Part shown: piece by piece, positions 12,540-24,030 of the stretch | Position numbering within the stretch: the first letter of the stretch is position 1 | How the letters are laid out: each line of letters opens with the position of its first letter | Assembly (NCBI GenBank): GCA_002007465.1 | Contig: LNAC01000003.1 | Coordinates: 13,041,821-13,105,820 of the forward strand | Length of the DNA stretch: 64,000 nucleotides | Direction of reading: 5' to 3' | From: Ailurus styani | Lineage: Eukaryota; Chordata; Mammalia; Carnivora; Ailuridae | Program-made: the position numbers and the translations under genes | Notes under the pieces: model-generated | Told to the model about the DNA's origin: nothing | Seen by the model: the letters and a program-made list of their open reading frames with translations, nothing else | Database searches by the model: none

Positions 12540-12850
12540 AAGGCTTTCTCTACCCTCAGGCACAATTACAACAGCTGTACCATAGAGCCTGTATCAGTCA
12601 TAATCTAGAATAGTGCCTCTTTCTATTAACCAAGCAATAGAGGAGCAAAAATTACTTATACCAGCCCATATGAGGCACTCTGTTTGCTGCACTGCATTCT
12701 GATGGCTTAATTAGGTGGCTAGTGTGGCACATGAGGTTTTGCAAGCCAGGTTCATCACAAAGACTGTATCATCAAAGCAGAGGAGTCATAGGCTCTACTG
12801 CTAGATTACAAATACGGGTTTCTTCATTGAGTGTCTTGTCACTGACTGTG
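12540..12850. other. Complex unique sequence, possible conserved non-coding element
   Basis: This block has higher sequence complexity than its surroundings, no repeat signature and stops in all frames. It contains homeobox-type TTAATTA cores. The conserved-element reading is a guess that needs cross-species alignment. Confidence 0.25.
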
Positions 12851-13391
12851 TCTTTTAGTTTGCTTCCATCTACTTAAACAATTAGATAAAGCCTCACCCT
12901 AGTAGACCAAGGCTAATAAAGAGCCATGGAATTGAGAGCAGCTGGCAATTTCTCCAGTTATGAAGATCTCATCTTCAACGGAGGGATGGTCTCTAGAAAG
13001 GAAGGAATGTGCCTTATTTTTTTGAGTATTTGTTCTCTTTCAAGACCTGACATGGAATGCCATGGAATTTTCAATCCTATTTAAGACCCACAAACACAAA
13101 ACCTTAAAAAAAAAAAAAGATCACATCACAATGTCAACTGATTTAATAATCAAAGAATTTCAAAAATGTGTTTTTGTCAGTAAAGGAGTATGAAGGAAAA
13201 TCCTGAAAGACAATTACACTGAGAGAATAAATCATATACACCAAATATTTTAACAGCCATTTGCTCCATAGTTTGGTTATATTATTCATTATATGAGTGC
13301 TAACTTTACTTGGATAATTGTCCAGAAAAGTTCTAGCAACTTTAATATATATACAGGAGACAATAGCAAATAATAGATACATACATTCTTT

Positions 13392-13466
13392 CGTATATAT
13401 GCATATATGTGTATATATTCATAAATATATATGTGTATATATACATATACACATATATATATAATG
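13392..13466. repeat. (TATATG/CATATA)n tract with strong inverted repeat
   Basis: Alternating TATATGTGTATATA and TATACACATATATA words form a near-perfect inverted repeat, so the tract may extrude a cruciform or form a long hairpin. Confidence 0.8.
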
Positions 13467-13595
13467 GGTAACTACATAGCATTATAGATAATGCAAGTGT
13501 ACTATTATGCTCATATATTTTTACTTGATATTTTAAAATAATTATATATTGTAAATCATCTAACAATAAATATGCATTAAATCAAATCAATATGT

Positions 13596-13760
13596 AGCAG
13601 TCTATATCCACCTAATTTCATTAATGACGCCACCATTCTCGCATCCTCCAACAATGAATCTTAGGGTCATCTTTGACTCATTTCCTTCTTTCCTTTCACT
13701 TCCCATGATCCCTCAGCTTTTCTGACTCTATATCAATATGTTTTGCAAATCTCTTTTACT
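13596..13760 (+). mobile_element. Probable L2 (LINE-2) fragment
   Basis: Phrases such as 'cttagggtcatctttgactcatttcc' follow the L2 ORF2 3' coding strand. It is ancient and heavily diverged, and the call rests on memory of the family consensus only. Confidence 0.45.
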
Positions 13761-14074
13761 TCTCTGTTGCCTGATCTATACTAGGATTCTGACATTTTTT
13801 TCTGTATATCTCTATCTCTCATTACCTTATTCATTTATCAATAAACATTCAGTGAATAATTTCGATGTACTACTTACTCTTTTAGGTATTGATAATATTT
13901 TGAAAACTTCCAGGAGTGTTTTCCTGTATTCTATCATAATAATCATTTATTATAACTAACAAATTAGATGAATAATTGATTTTCATTTTTTTGTCTACTC
14001 CAGAAAGACCATTTTTTTACATTTACAGTTTTACATTTAAAGCTTCTTAGTGTCGTATAAAAGGCTCCTCAAGA

Positions 14075-14260
14075 TTTGAACTTCAAATCTCTCTAGACTT
14101 ATCTCCAAACATCCTGTAATAATGCACTTTTCCTTTCAACCAAACCACACCACTGCTCTTATAGTCTTCATAGCTCTGTTTCCTGGCATAAGCCTGGGAT
14201 TTTCTTCCCCACTCACCCCTCTCTCACCAGGTAGAACCTGTAAAACTAAAGTGCATACCT
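14075..14260 (+). mobile_element. Possible L2 3' region fragment
   Basis: The CT-rich coding-like text (ctctctagacttatctccaaacatcc, then ttcaaccaaaccacaccactgctctt) resembles the end of the L2 open frame. Together with the fragment at 13596 it could be one decayed L2. The 103-codon open frame starting at 14122 is probably a by-product. Confidence 0.4.
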
Positions 14261-14548
14261 CACAGTATGTGCTTAATAAGAGTTCACTTTCCAATAGATT
14301 CTTATCTTGTTTGCCTGATCTGTTTGTCCTCAAGTTGTTACTCTACTCTCTGAAGGGCATTTGGCAAAGACCTTATCATAGGCTCTCATCCTCGATTACA
14401 TGTCTGTTTTCCCTCAATGGCATCGGTAGTTAGTTATTGTCCTGCTACAACCATGTAGTGCAGATTAGGTTAGTAACACACACTATAGATAATAATAATG
14501 TTATTATCAAGGTCATTAAGAACAACTTCCACATATAAAATCCATTCA

Positions 14549-14690
14549 AAAGCTTTTGATCTTGATGAAGTCCCAATAGTTCATTTTTGCCCTTGCTTCC
14601 CTTGCCTTTGGCATTGTTTCTAGGAAGAAGTTGCTGCAGCCGAGGTTGAAGAGGTTGCTGCGCCTCTGTTCTCCTCAAGGATTCTGATGG
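14549..14690 (-). mobile_element. Inverted 5' arm of the L1 at 14549-15748
   Basis: Read on the minus strand this gives the ORF2 stretch that normally lies immediately upstream of the direct arm, ending in the words for gacttcatcaagatcaaaag. About 25 bp are present in both arms. Confidence 0.9.
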
Positions 14691-14914
14691 ACTTCATCAA
14701 GATCAAAAGCTTTTGCATAGCAAAGGAAACAGTCAACAAAACCAAAAGGCAACTGAAAGAATGGGAGAAGATATTTGCAAATGACGTATCAGATAAAGGG
14801 CTGGTATCCAAAATCTATAAAGAACTTATCAAACTCAACACCCAAAGAACAAATAACCCAATCAATAAATGGGCAGAAGACATGAACAGACATTTCTACA
14901 AAGAAGACATCTAA

Positions 14915-15465
14915 ATGGCCAATAGACACATGAAAAAGTGCTCAACAACACTCGGCATCAGGGAAATACAAATCAAAATCACAGTGAGATACCACCTCAC
15001 ACCAGTCAGAATGGCTAAAATTAACAAGTCAGGATACGACAGATGTTGGCAAGGATGTGGAGAAAGGGGAACCCTCTTACACTGTTGGTGGGAATGTAAG
15101 CTGGTGCAGCCACTCTGGAAAACAGTATGGAGGTTCCTCAAAAAGTTGAAAATAGAGCTACCCTATGACCCAGCAATCACACTACTAAAGATACAAATGT
15201 AGTGATCCGAAAGGGCACGTGCACCCCAATGTTTATAGCAGCAATGTCCACAATAGCCAAACTATGGAAAGAATCTAGATGTCCATCAACAGATGAATGG
15301 ATAAAGAAGATGTCGTATATATATATACAGTGGAATACTACGCAGCCACCAAAGAAACCCAAAATCTTGCCATTTGCAACCACGTGGATGGAACTAGAGG
15401 GTATTCTGTTAAGTGAAATAAGTCAATCAGAGAAAGACAATTATCATATGATCTCTCTGATATAA
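14915..15465 (+). pseudogene. L1 ORF2 C-terminal remnant (two frames)
   Basis: Open frames at 14915-15202 and 15202-15465 give the cysteine-bearing C-terminal end of L1 ORF2p. The motif [20 protein letters not shown] is visible at about residues 50-69 of the first frame, followed by [24 protein letters not shown] sequence. The second frame contains CPSTDEWIKKM and ATTWMELEGILLSEISQSEK. The two are separated by a frameshift near 15200, so the product is broken. There is no endonuclease or reverse transcriptase part, because the element is 5' truncated and inverted. Confidence 0.93.
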
Positions 15466-15480
15466 GGAATTTGAGAGGCA

Positions 15481-15660
15481 GGGTGGGGGGTCATGGGGGA
15501 TAGGGAGGGAAAAAAGGAAATAAGATGGGATCAGGAGGGAGACAAACCTTAAGAGACTCTTAATCTCAGGAAACAAACTGAGGTTTGCTGGAGGGGAGGA
15601 GGGTGGGAGGGATGGGGTGGCTGGGTTATGGAAATTGGGGAGGGTATGTGTAATGGTGAG
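15481..15660 (+). other. G-rich L1 3' UTR with potential G-quadruplexes
   Basis: Many GGG to GGGGGG runs lie between the ORF2 stop and the A-tail, including gaggggaggagggtgggagg. G-rich 3' UTRs are usual in L1 and can fold as G4 on the plus strand. Confidence 0.8.
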
Positions 15661-15759
15661 TGCTGTGAATTGTGTAAGACTGATGATTCACAGACCTGTA
15701 CCCCTGAAGCAAATAACACATTACATGTTAATTAAAAAAAAAAGAAAGAATCCATTCAG

Positions 15760-16955
15760 AGTCCTGAATTCTTTGAATATTTTATTTTTAATTCAGACAC
15801 AACACAAACTAATTCTAACTTTCTTTCTGAAGTATAAACGGACATAAGGAGAGATTAACTTACTCACCAAGGTAACAAAACTAATATATAGTACAGATAT
15901 TATTCAAATACAGATTCATCTGAACCAAAAGTCATCTTTTCTCCACTATGACATTTTGATGTTTTTAATGTTTCCTGAGTAGCCTTCCTTCCCCTTCCCT
16001 GATGCCCCTTCTACCCCTCTCTTTCTCTTTCTTTCTTGGGATGGGTAAGTTCTTTATTATTTTGGTAAAAATTAAATTATGAAAAGTAACATTCAGAGAT
16101 AATGTGGTATCTCTTATTTTCAGGCTTTTTAACTTCCTATAAAACTTATAGAAATCTGTGATACAAAGTTTTAATATATTTCATTTGCAGTAAATATTTT
16201 TTCTAGCTGTCACCTTTAGGTATAAATCATAAATTCATACTTTGTCTTTTCCTGGTTATTAACAGAGCTGACTTGCCCACTAGCCACAGTGAATAGTGTG
16301 GGCCAACAATACAGTTAGGGGCCCATGAAAATATTTTAATTTATTTTAAAATCAGAAATAGAAAATACACTTTTACAGTCAGGGATTATACTCATGTTAA
16401 TGCCAACACAAACTTTGAAATGTGTTTAATATTCTCCATGGTAGAAGGAACTCATGAAGGCAGAAGTATCTAGGGCTCCCCTAGTTATAAGGTAAGACTG
16501 GGTACTTGATCTCTTTTTACAGAAAGTTTACATAATTGATATATTATTCTAATTTGGAAATAAATTCCCAGACACTTAATGTCTGAATAAACATTCATTA
16601 AAGCATGGTCAAAAATTAGGAGAAATTGTACTAATTAGGCAAAATGAACTATTTTATAAAGCAAATTTTAAAATATATACGTTAATTTTCATTGACCTAT
16701 AAGTTAATTCCTTTCAGTGTGAACAATGATATTTCTGAATCTCTAAATATTACTATGAGATAAAAAATAGCAAGAAACAGATGAAAACAAAGCAAAATAA
16801 ATCAGCAATGGCCTCAAATCTGCTCCCCCACAACCTTGAAATATCTAAAAGAATTATCTTCAAATACGTTTATTCCCCTCTCCTGCAACTCCTTCCTCAG
16901 AGAGTAAACATTTCTTAATGTATCCAACTATTTATCGACTTAAATTTTGTCCAAA
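15760..16955. other. Unique AT-rich non-coding stretch
   Basis: No recognisable gene or repeat. Confidence 0.5.
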
Positions 16956-16957
16956 TC

Positions 16958-17105
16958 AGTGTTTCTCAAATTTTCTGTGTATTAGAGTGATTTAGGGTGT
17001 TTATAAAACTTCAGGTTTTGGAGCTCCAAATCCAGGCTGTTTCAGCCATTCTGCCATGAGCCCTAGAACTTTATCCTTAATGAACATCAAAAGTGTTTCT
17101 GAAAA
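16958..17105 (+). mobile_element. hAT-Charlie MITE, MER5A-like
   Basis: It begins with cagtgtttctcaaattttctg, which matches the MER5A terminal inverted repeat, followed by the family's order of text (agagtgatttagggtgttta, ttttggagctccaaatccag, ccctagaacttta). The right terminal repeat is not clear. MER5 elements are non-autonomous eutherian DNA transposons. Confidence 0.7.
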
Positions 17106-20100
17106 AATAATCTATGGGAAATACATCAAGAGGCAATTCTAGAGTCATACAAATTTGTCAAGTAGCACATAAAATCATAACAATTTTGTTTCTTTACTTA
17201 TTTTTTTTTACTTTTGCTTATAGTAACACCTCTACCAGTGCATAACTGAAAGACTCAAGTAAACTGTTAAAGTACTTTTAAGTTTAAATGTTATATTCTA
17301 ATAGAAGAGACAACTTTCTAAGTTTGTGAAATTAATTTCTTAATAGTTAATGCAGTTAAAAAATCAAACAGCCTATGCACAAGTGATCTCTATAGACTGC
17401 AAATAATATACATTTTCCTCATCACTGCCCATGGCTACTGTGCTATAGAAACTAATCACAACCATTGGAAAAATCATCCCTGCAGATAAAAAACTTTGTA
17501 GGCTGTATATATGCAACATTAGTTAAATAACGTACTCCAAAAGAAATGTCTGAAGATTCTACCCCATTTCAGTTTCAGTAACAGGCTTTCTATTTTATTT
17601 TTTACATTACAAAGGAAATTTTAAAAATCTGAAACAATCCCTCCAATCTATGCAACAAGCCTGTACGCATGTGAAAAAGAAAACAAAACACACAAAAATC
17701 GGTATATATGGGAATTGTACGTATATGCCTCCCAATCGTTCCTAGAATTTTACATGAAGAATTCTTTCTTGAAAATTTATAATTTATCTATAGGTGATTC
17801 AAACCCAGATAACACTCAGCTCCTTTGCAATTACCATCCTCTGGGTAAAAGAGCAAGGTACTGAAGTGGTGGAGGGTGGATAGGTGGGGAGGGTAAGCAG
17901 TAAATCATTTCAGACAATTTCACACTCAAGCCTTGTTGACATGAGGCTGGGCAAAGGAAATCACCCTGTCAGCACGTGCATCTTTAATGAAGGAAAACGC
18001 TGCTGCACATGTAGAGAAGAAAGAGGGAAAAATAAATCACCTTTTAACTTTAAAGTGGGCTGTCGGATTTATTCAAATAGAAATGCAACCTTGTGGGCTT
18101 TCCCCTCCCCATGTATTTCCATTTAAAATCTTACAATATACACCTAGAATTCAACATTGTGGTGTTTTTGTTTTTTTTTTTTTGTCCACTGTAGATGCTC
18201 TTCAAATTTTCAGTTCAAGCCAGTTTACGCGAAATGTATACTTTTATTTGTCTTTCATTGTCTTCCTGACATCTGTTGCAATCAGAAGTGGATGTTTAAA
18301 ATGTAAAGATGGGTGTCTGTCAGATTCCTCTGTAGGAGAGATTAAATAAAGATGTGGCATAGCCCAGATACAGCATGCCTCAGGAGAGAACCACAGTTGA
18401 CTTAAGGGTACTTTATATGTAAATAAGAGATGAGGTAAAGTGACAAGACAAACATCTAGCAGTGGTTTTCATTCAGAGACAGATTTTCACAGGCTCTATA
18501 TGTAATGAAGGGCAACGACTCTGAATCGTTGGAGCGGCCTAATCATTCCCAGAATCCGCCTTTTAATTATTCCTTTCCCTTAAAACTGACTTACGGTTTT
18601 AAACAAGAGGAGTTCTTGATTTAACATGTGTGATTTCTAGACATCTCCCTGACACACCAACTACTTCCCATACAATATTGTAAATATACAAAAATGTAAA
18701 TATGATAAAACATAAGCTGTTTTAAGAATGCATTATGTAGAGAGATATAATAGAAAATTAAAAAATAAGTGAGCTCAGTAATCCATCAAGCCAAGCGTTA
18801 TATTCAAATAATATTTTAAATTTAATGACACCAAGTAACCAAGTCACAGTTTTATTGAAAACTGTTCGATTATTGTGGTAATAAAATACCTACATTATGA
18901 TGGTTATTCTCATTGATTTTTTATTTTGTGCCCTGAGGCCTCTTGTGCCTGTCTACACCTCTGCTAATGACAAGTCATGAAGTTAAGTTCTAGAGACCAT
19001 AAATTTCTTAGTTTTTCAGAAACTTGCGACGTTTTTCATTTATCTACCTTTTGCAATAAATTTCTGATGAAGGAGAATATTCATTTCTCAAGGTGAACAG
19101 TAGAAGTAAATCAGGTGAATGAGAAACTATTTTTTAAAAAGACATTGATATTGACCTTCTGGTCTTTGCTCCCTCCAAACTCCACTAAACTCGCGGCGGG
19201 TCCAGATCTCTTCCGAACTTGAGAAAGCCAGAACAGCAACAAGGAAAGGAATCAGGGCCTCAGTTCCTTCTAAGATTAACATGAAGCAGAGAAGAATCTG
19301 AGGCTGAGGACTCCTTTCAGTAGTTTTGTCAATTCCTTAGCCTGAAACCAATACTCCTCGGGGGTGGCCGTTAGGGAAATGACTTCCGGGTCCACAGGTG
19401 TTCCTTTTGAAAAGCTAACAGTATAGTTCTTCTGGCAGCTAAATTACTTTGAAGTAATTCTTGAACTCTGCAGTCCTGAACCAGACAGACATTTAACTTT
19501 ATGCATCCCCTTTCGGTACTCATATATCTTTTTAAGGTGTTGCCTCAAAATGGGCCCTGAGTTATGAATCTGTAGGACATATTGTTAACTGATAACTGAT
19601 TGATCACCTCTGAAGCTAATCTACATATTGTATGAAGCAATAAATTCATTTAACTTCTCTTTAGTTATAAAAATGCTTGCTATAGGATAGTAACTACAGA
19701 ATTTTGAGAAATTTTAGACCTAAATGTTCAAGTTGATTGGTCTTCTTTGAAATGATACAATATCTTCTTGAATGAAAAGATAACTTTATATTACATACAT
19801 AAACCTTACTCCTTCCCACCACACATATTAATGCATGCATTCCTTCTTCCAGATGTCTAGGTGAAGATGATTCAAACCACATGTGATCATTTTGAGATTT
19901 GATTACCTGCGTGATAACTAGATCATGGATTAAATTTGTTGACCTTTAATAGTTATTGGCTGGCCAGTCTAAGGATAATTATACCTAAGCTATAATCTAA
20001 ATCTGTACATATCTATAGTCATGGTTTCCAAAACATTTTCATACTAATACCCTCCTAACCTTGACAATTTGAAAACTGATGAATTATTTTGTACTTCATT

Positions 20101-20745
20101 TGCATTTTTCACATACTTTAAAAATGCACATTTTTCATATTACCAATCTTTGATGTTTGGGTCATTCACTAATTTTAATCAATATTCAACAGAGTTCTGG
20201 CAAGTGAAGGGAATGTAGAAACAGGTTAAAAATAAAAACTTTTAGTAATTTCATTAGTGTATTGAGTACAAAGTAGCTAAATGTACTTTGCTACAACAGA
20301 CTAAATTTTCTGTATACTTTCACCCTATGGAAATATTTTTAACAGATATAATTCCATTTGTTTATTTGCAACATTTCACCTGTTTATCTGCCAGGTCAAA
20401 GTATTCATTTTAACACAGCAGGGGAAAAAAAAGTCAAGCCCCTAGATTATTTGAGAATTCTGATTTGTGTGTGGATACTAATGATAAATTACATATAATT
20501 GCCAAATATTAAAATAACAGTAAAATAGATGAAACTCAAACTTCAAGTTTTAATTTAATGAAACACCATCTGCCATTCTTTTATGAATAACTTTTAATTA
20601 TTATGATAAATTAAACCTATCCAAATTAACTACAATACATTCCCATAGTTTTATCTAAGAGGAAAGTTGACATTATATTTTGATTAGTGTATCAATATAT
20701 TTTTCCATTTTCCTGTACCATAGCATTGGGTTAAGTCAGCTTCCT
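17106..20745. other. Unique non-coding stretch, partly less AT-rich
   Basis: No repeats of carnivore SINE or L1 type are seen. The sequence has open frames of 62-120 codons (for example 17987-18349 plus strand) that contain a T-run, have no family resemblance and lack splice context. A sub-block at about 19140-19450 has more CpG (actcgcggcgggtcc) and an ETS-like acttccggg, and could be regulatory. If the exon at 21329 is real, this whole block is intron. Confidence 0.45.
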
Positions 20746-20749
20746 ACAG

Positions 20750-20960
20750 AAGAGTTTAAGTAAAGCTTTTTACAGCAATGTCATTCCAGCACCATTAATA
20801 AAATTATGACTTCAAGGGAACCAGTTCCTAACTTCACTGGAAACCATAGTAACTATGGCAACATGTTGCATTTTTATTCTGACATTGTTCAGCCTGTTAA
20901 TTAACATGTCACTCCTCTAAAGGAATTTCAGGTTTAAATACTTCACTTTTTTTGATGGCC
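20750..20960. other. Possible conserved non-coding element next to the candidate exon
   Basis: The block is unique and complex, contains the X-box at 20849-20862 and lies about 370-580 bp downstream of the exon in the direction of the minus-strand gene. Conservation has not been tested. Confidence 0.3.
20849..20862 (+). promoter_or_regulatory. Perfect RFX X-box motif
   Basis: GTAACTATGGCAAC fits the RFX consensus GTHNYYATRRNAAC at all constrained positions. RFX factors bind such sites near cilia-related and other genes. A single motif match in non-coding DNA may be chance. Confidence 0.4.
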
Positions 20961-21328
20961 CTTTTCTATGGTAATAACATGCATTGTAACGGCTTTTCTT
21001 TTTATGTTACACATTTCTTCCCTACTATAATTGTTCTTCCACCACTCTAATTCACTAAGTTAATCTAATAACTCTTTACATGTTTCAGTAACAGTGAATA
21101 TTTTTGTCCATTTTCTTTTTCTAGGGAATTAATAAAGTGCTCTGTATTCAAGAATATTTGATCCCTGAAACGTGTCAGCACGCAGACTTAAAAAACCATT
21201 CACACAGACTTACACGTTTGAAAGCAAATGAACAACTTACAAGACACATAATGAAAAACGAATTTAAAGCAAAGAAAGTATACTGGTCATGATTTGATAA
21301 AACAGTAAAACAGATGCTTGGCACTTAC

Positions 21329-21465
21329 CTGGAATAAGCTGGGCCAGGAACAGGTGATCTTTTGACAAGCTGAGGAGTGATATTGTGACCAAAAAAGGAA
21401 CATGTTTCCATTTCATCTTTGTCCCTTCCTTGCATTACACCCAGCCAGTGACAGATAGGTTTTAT
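21329..21465 (-). CDS. Internal protein-coding exon, 137 bp, gene not recognised
   Basis: On the minus strand the acceptor is tgctcttttgttttttcttccag, with an almost unbroken pyrimidine tract. The donor is CCAG|gtaagt, a perfect U1 match. Between them frame 1 is open for 45 codons plus two bases, while the other two frames meet stops (one at once). The exon therefore starts at phase 0 and leaves two bases for the next exon. The encoded piece begins [20 protein letters not shown] and ends [13 protein letters not shown]. It holds two cysteines and one N-glycosylation sequon (N-I-T), so an extracellular or lumenal segment is possible, but I do not recognise the family. There is no transmembrane segment. 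No partner exon is convincing elsewhere in the window, so the flanking introns probably extend beyond it. A young SINE sits in the upstream intron 82 bp from the exon edge. Confidence 0.72.
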
Positions 21466-21490
21466 CTGGAAGAAAAAACAAAAGAGCAAA
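21466..21490 (-). promoter_or_regulatory. 3' splice site of the 137-bp exon
   Basis: Minus-strand text is tttgctcttttgttttttcttccag. Purines interrupt the tract only twice before the CAG. Confidence 0.75.
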
Positions 21491-21547
21491 TTATTTTTTA
21501 ATGGTTGGCTATGTTGAGATAAAAACAGTATTAAAAATATTTTGTGA

Positions 21548-21735
21548 AGGTGCCTGGGTGGCTCAGTGGGTTAAGCCTCTGCCTTCGGCTCAGGTCATGA
21601 TCTCGGGGTCCTGGGATGGAGCCCCGCATTGGGGTCTCTGCTCGGCAGGGAGCCTGCTTCCCCGTCTCTCTCTGCCTGCCTCTCTGCCTACTTGTGATCT
21701 CTCTCTTTGTCAAATAGATAAATAAAATATTAAAT
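21548..21735 (+). mobile_element. SINEC, plus strand, in the exon's upstream intron
   Basis: A complete young-type copy (head aggtgcctgggtggctcagtg, tail gtcaaatagataaataaaat). It lies antisense to the candidate gene, so its pyrimidine tracts and A-tail are read as purine and poly-T on the transcript. No clear duplication is seen, because the right flank is AT-repeat. Confidence 0.94.
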
Positions 21736-21739
21736 ATAT

Positions 21740-23394
21740 ATATATTGTGAAAAATTATATTTCAAATGCATTTGAACTAACATATCACTCAAAATGATAA
21801 AATATGTAAGTAGTTAAATACAACTTACACTGAATATATTTTAGGATATACATTTTAAGTAGATATAGTACTTATTAATTTTGAAAATGCATATTTAATC
21901 AGATATAATTAGAAAATAATTCATTGGTTTTCTCTACCATTTAGGCAATGCCAAATACATGTTTTTGTTTTCTCACCAATTTATTTGGAATATTCTCACG
22001 AGGGCCAGAAAACTTACTCGGTTACTAAGCAAATATTTACAAACAGCTTACAATGAACCAGTCAGGGTGCTACTTTGAAGATACAGCAGAAACTAAATAT
22101 TCTCCCTTTACTCAGGTATATAAACAATTCGAGGCCACTTTAATTACATCAACTTATAAACACAGCAACAACAACAAAAACTTCTGTAGATGTTCTACTC
22201 TGAACAAAGCACTCTGTTATCAGTCATGATGGACCCAAGAAATATTAAATAGTGCCTTGTAGATGATAACTTTAACAGAAGGCAGAATAAAACTACAGAA
22301 ATTCAGGTGGAAGACTGATCAGTTTTGCTTGGGAGAACCAACCAAACTTACACTAAAGACATGGCATTTGAGATACGAGATAATATTTGATAAATAGTAA
22401 AGGAAATACTATTCACAATGAAAGAACAAAATAACCATATATTCAAAGGAAATGTATATATACATATGTATGTGTGTGTGTGCGCACACGTGTGTGTGTG
22501 TGTGCAAGTATTCCAATAACACATTGATATATTCAGGGAACTGTAAGGGGAGTTATTTGACTGATGATAGCTTGCCATAATACAGTATGACAGAAAACTG
22601 AAAAGATAAAGACAGGTAATAAGGAATCACTGTAGAGTTTAAATGATAGATAATAACATGATTCAAATTATTGAGAAGATAACTCTGGTAGGAATGTGAA
22701 GGATATAAAGTAATTATGAAGGAAATTAGCATGGAGGCCATAGCCACAGTACAGAAATTTATAATAAATGTTTACAAAGGACCCTGGCAAAGGAAATGAA
22801 ACCAACGGCTGGTGTTGGGGTCGGGAGTCGGGTGACATCACACAAGAACACTTTGCAGGACTTAACATTAGATTTAGGAGATAGGACATAGAAAGACATG
22901 TACTCACTTAGTCAAAAATACCTAAATAAATTTAGCACAATAAATAATGTAATGTGTCTCCAAAGAAAAGAAAGTTCTATCACACATTTTGTGACACTCA
23001 GAATTTCAATTTGAGAAAAGGATGACCTACTTGATTAGGTAGGTTTATCCACACAAAGCCATCACCAATTTGTCTAGGTGAGCTGAGGTGTCCTTACTTT
23101 CTTACTTATCACTGTACAGTTAATTGCCAAGATTTCCTTTAGCAGAGCCTCCTAATCCTTCTGCCAGACACCTATGATCACTGAACTTACTTAAGATATT
23201 TGCGGATTATCTCTTCTCCTTAAGTCTGCAAGCCCCTCCTGTCTGGGCTAGAACCTTGCCTGCAAAGAAATATTCTTGGTACTGTAGGTTCTTATTTGTT
23301 ATCCATTTTCCTTGTCTTGGAGCTAATGCTTTTGTAACTCTCCTTACCCTGGTATCCTACCCATAAATGACATCTCACACCCACATTATCTTCT
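21740..23394. other. Unique non-coding stretch
   Basis: No gene is seen. It contains the alternating purine-pyrimidine tract at 22452-22506. The three overlapping minus-strand open frames of 64-79 codons between 22348 and 22907 have no family resemblance. The last 350 bp before the SINE are CT-rich and could be an old repeat that I cannot name. Confidence 0.45.
22452..22506. repeat. 55-bp uninterrupted alternating purine-pyrimidine tract
   Basis: Every step alternates from 22452 to 22506, passing from TA to TG to a central GCGCACACG and back to TG. The centre is self-complementary. Such tracts are the classic Z-DNA-forming type. Confidence 0.92.
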
Positions 23395-23408
23395 ATGTCT
23401 TATCTGTT

Positions 23409-23600
23409 GGGTTTTTTTTTTTAAAGATTTTATTTACTTATCGACAGAGAGGGAGACACAGTGAGAGAGGGAACACAAGCAGGGGCAGTGGGAGAGGGAG
23501 AAGCAGGCTTCCCGCTAAGCAGGGAGCGTGATCCCAGGACCCTGGGACCATGACCTAAGCTGAAGGCAGCTGCTTAACTGACTGAGCCACCCAGGCGCCC
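23409..23600 (-). mobile_element. SINEC with 14-bp TSD
   Basis: The copy is flanked by ATGTCTTATCTGTT (23395-23408) and ATGTCTAATCTGTT (23601-23614), one mismatch. The body carries a gagggaacacaagcaggggcag variant shared with the copies at 49.6 and 58.8 kb, so these three form a subfamily. Confidence 0.95.
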
Positions 23601-24030
23601 ATGTCTAATCTGTTTTATGTGTCAAATGAGAGTAGAAATTAGATTGGATTTCAGATCATCAAAAACCTAGATGAACAGTTCCACTCTTCAATCCATACTT
23701 TGTGGTTAGTTTGTCCAGAGGCTTCTCCTCAGTTATCCCTTGGTGTTTTGGCTTATCGTCACATTCCTCAGTGATGTATAGATGATCAGTTCTTCCAGAG
23801 AAAATGTACAAAATATATTGCATCCTAGTCGTTTCTGCTTGACTGGGTTTTGATATAACAGATACCCTGTCATCTTGGATTCTGCTTGCCTAGGGATATT
23901 CTCATCTTCCTCCTTTCTCTAACATTCGCTTATTATGTGCACTAGACATCAGAGTCTCTGTTTTGAGATAAACCATAGATCTCATATTCCTTTTAGTGCA
24001 TAGGTCATTTTACCTCAGCTTTTGATGTAA

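Larger units (their letters stand above)
14549..15748 (+). mobile_element. 5'-inverted (twin-primed) L1 insertion with 10-bp TSD
   Basis: A direct L1 segment from about 14689 runs through the ORF2 C-terminus, a G-rich 3' UTR and an A-tail at 15733-15743. Left of it, 14549-14690 is L1 sequence from just upstream and overlapping, in the opposite orientation. The stretch around gacttcatcaagatcaaaag occurs once in each orientation. The unit is bracketed by AATCCATTCA at 14539-14548 and 15749-15758. This is the known signature of twin priming during L1 target-primed reverse transcription. The low divergence suggests a carnivore-lineage L1. Confidence 0.92.

Noticed and set aside
15481..15660. G-rich block as an independent regulatory element
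   Set aside because: It is the normal G-rich 3' UTR of the L1 that ends at 15748.
17987..18349. 120-codon open frame
   Set aside because: It runs through a T-tract and overlaps another open frame (17884-18126) in a different frame. No recognisable domain is seen.
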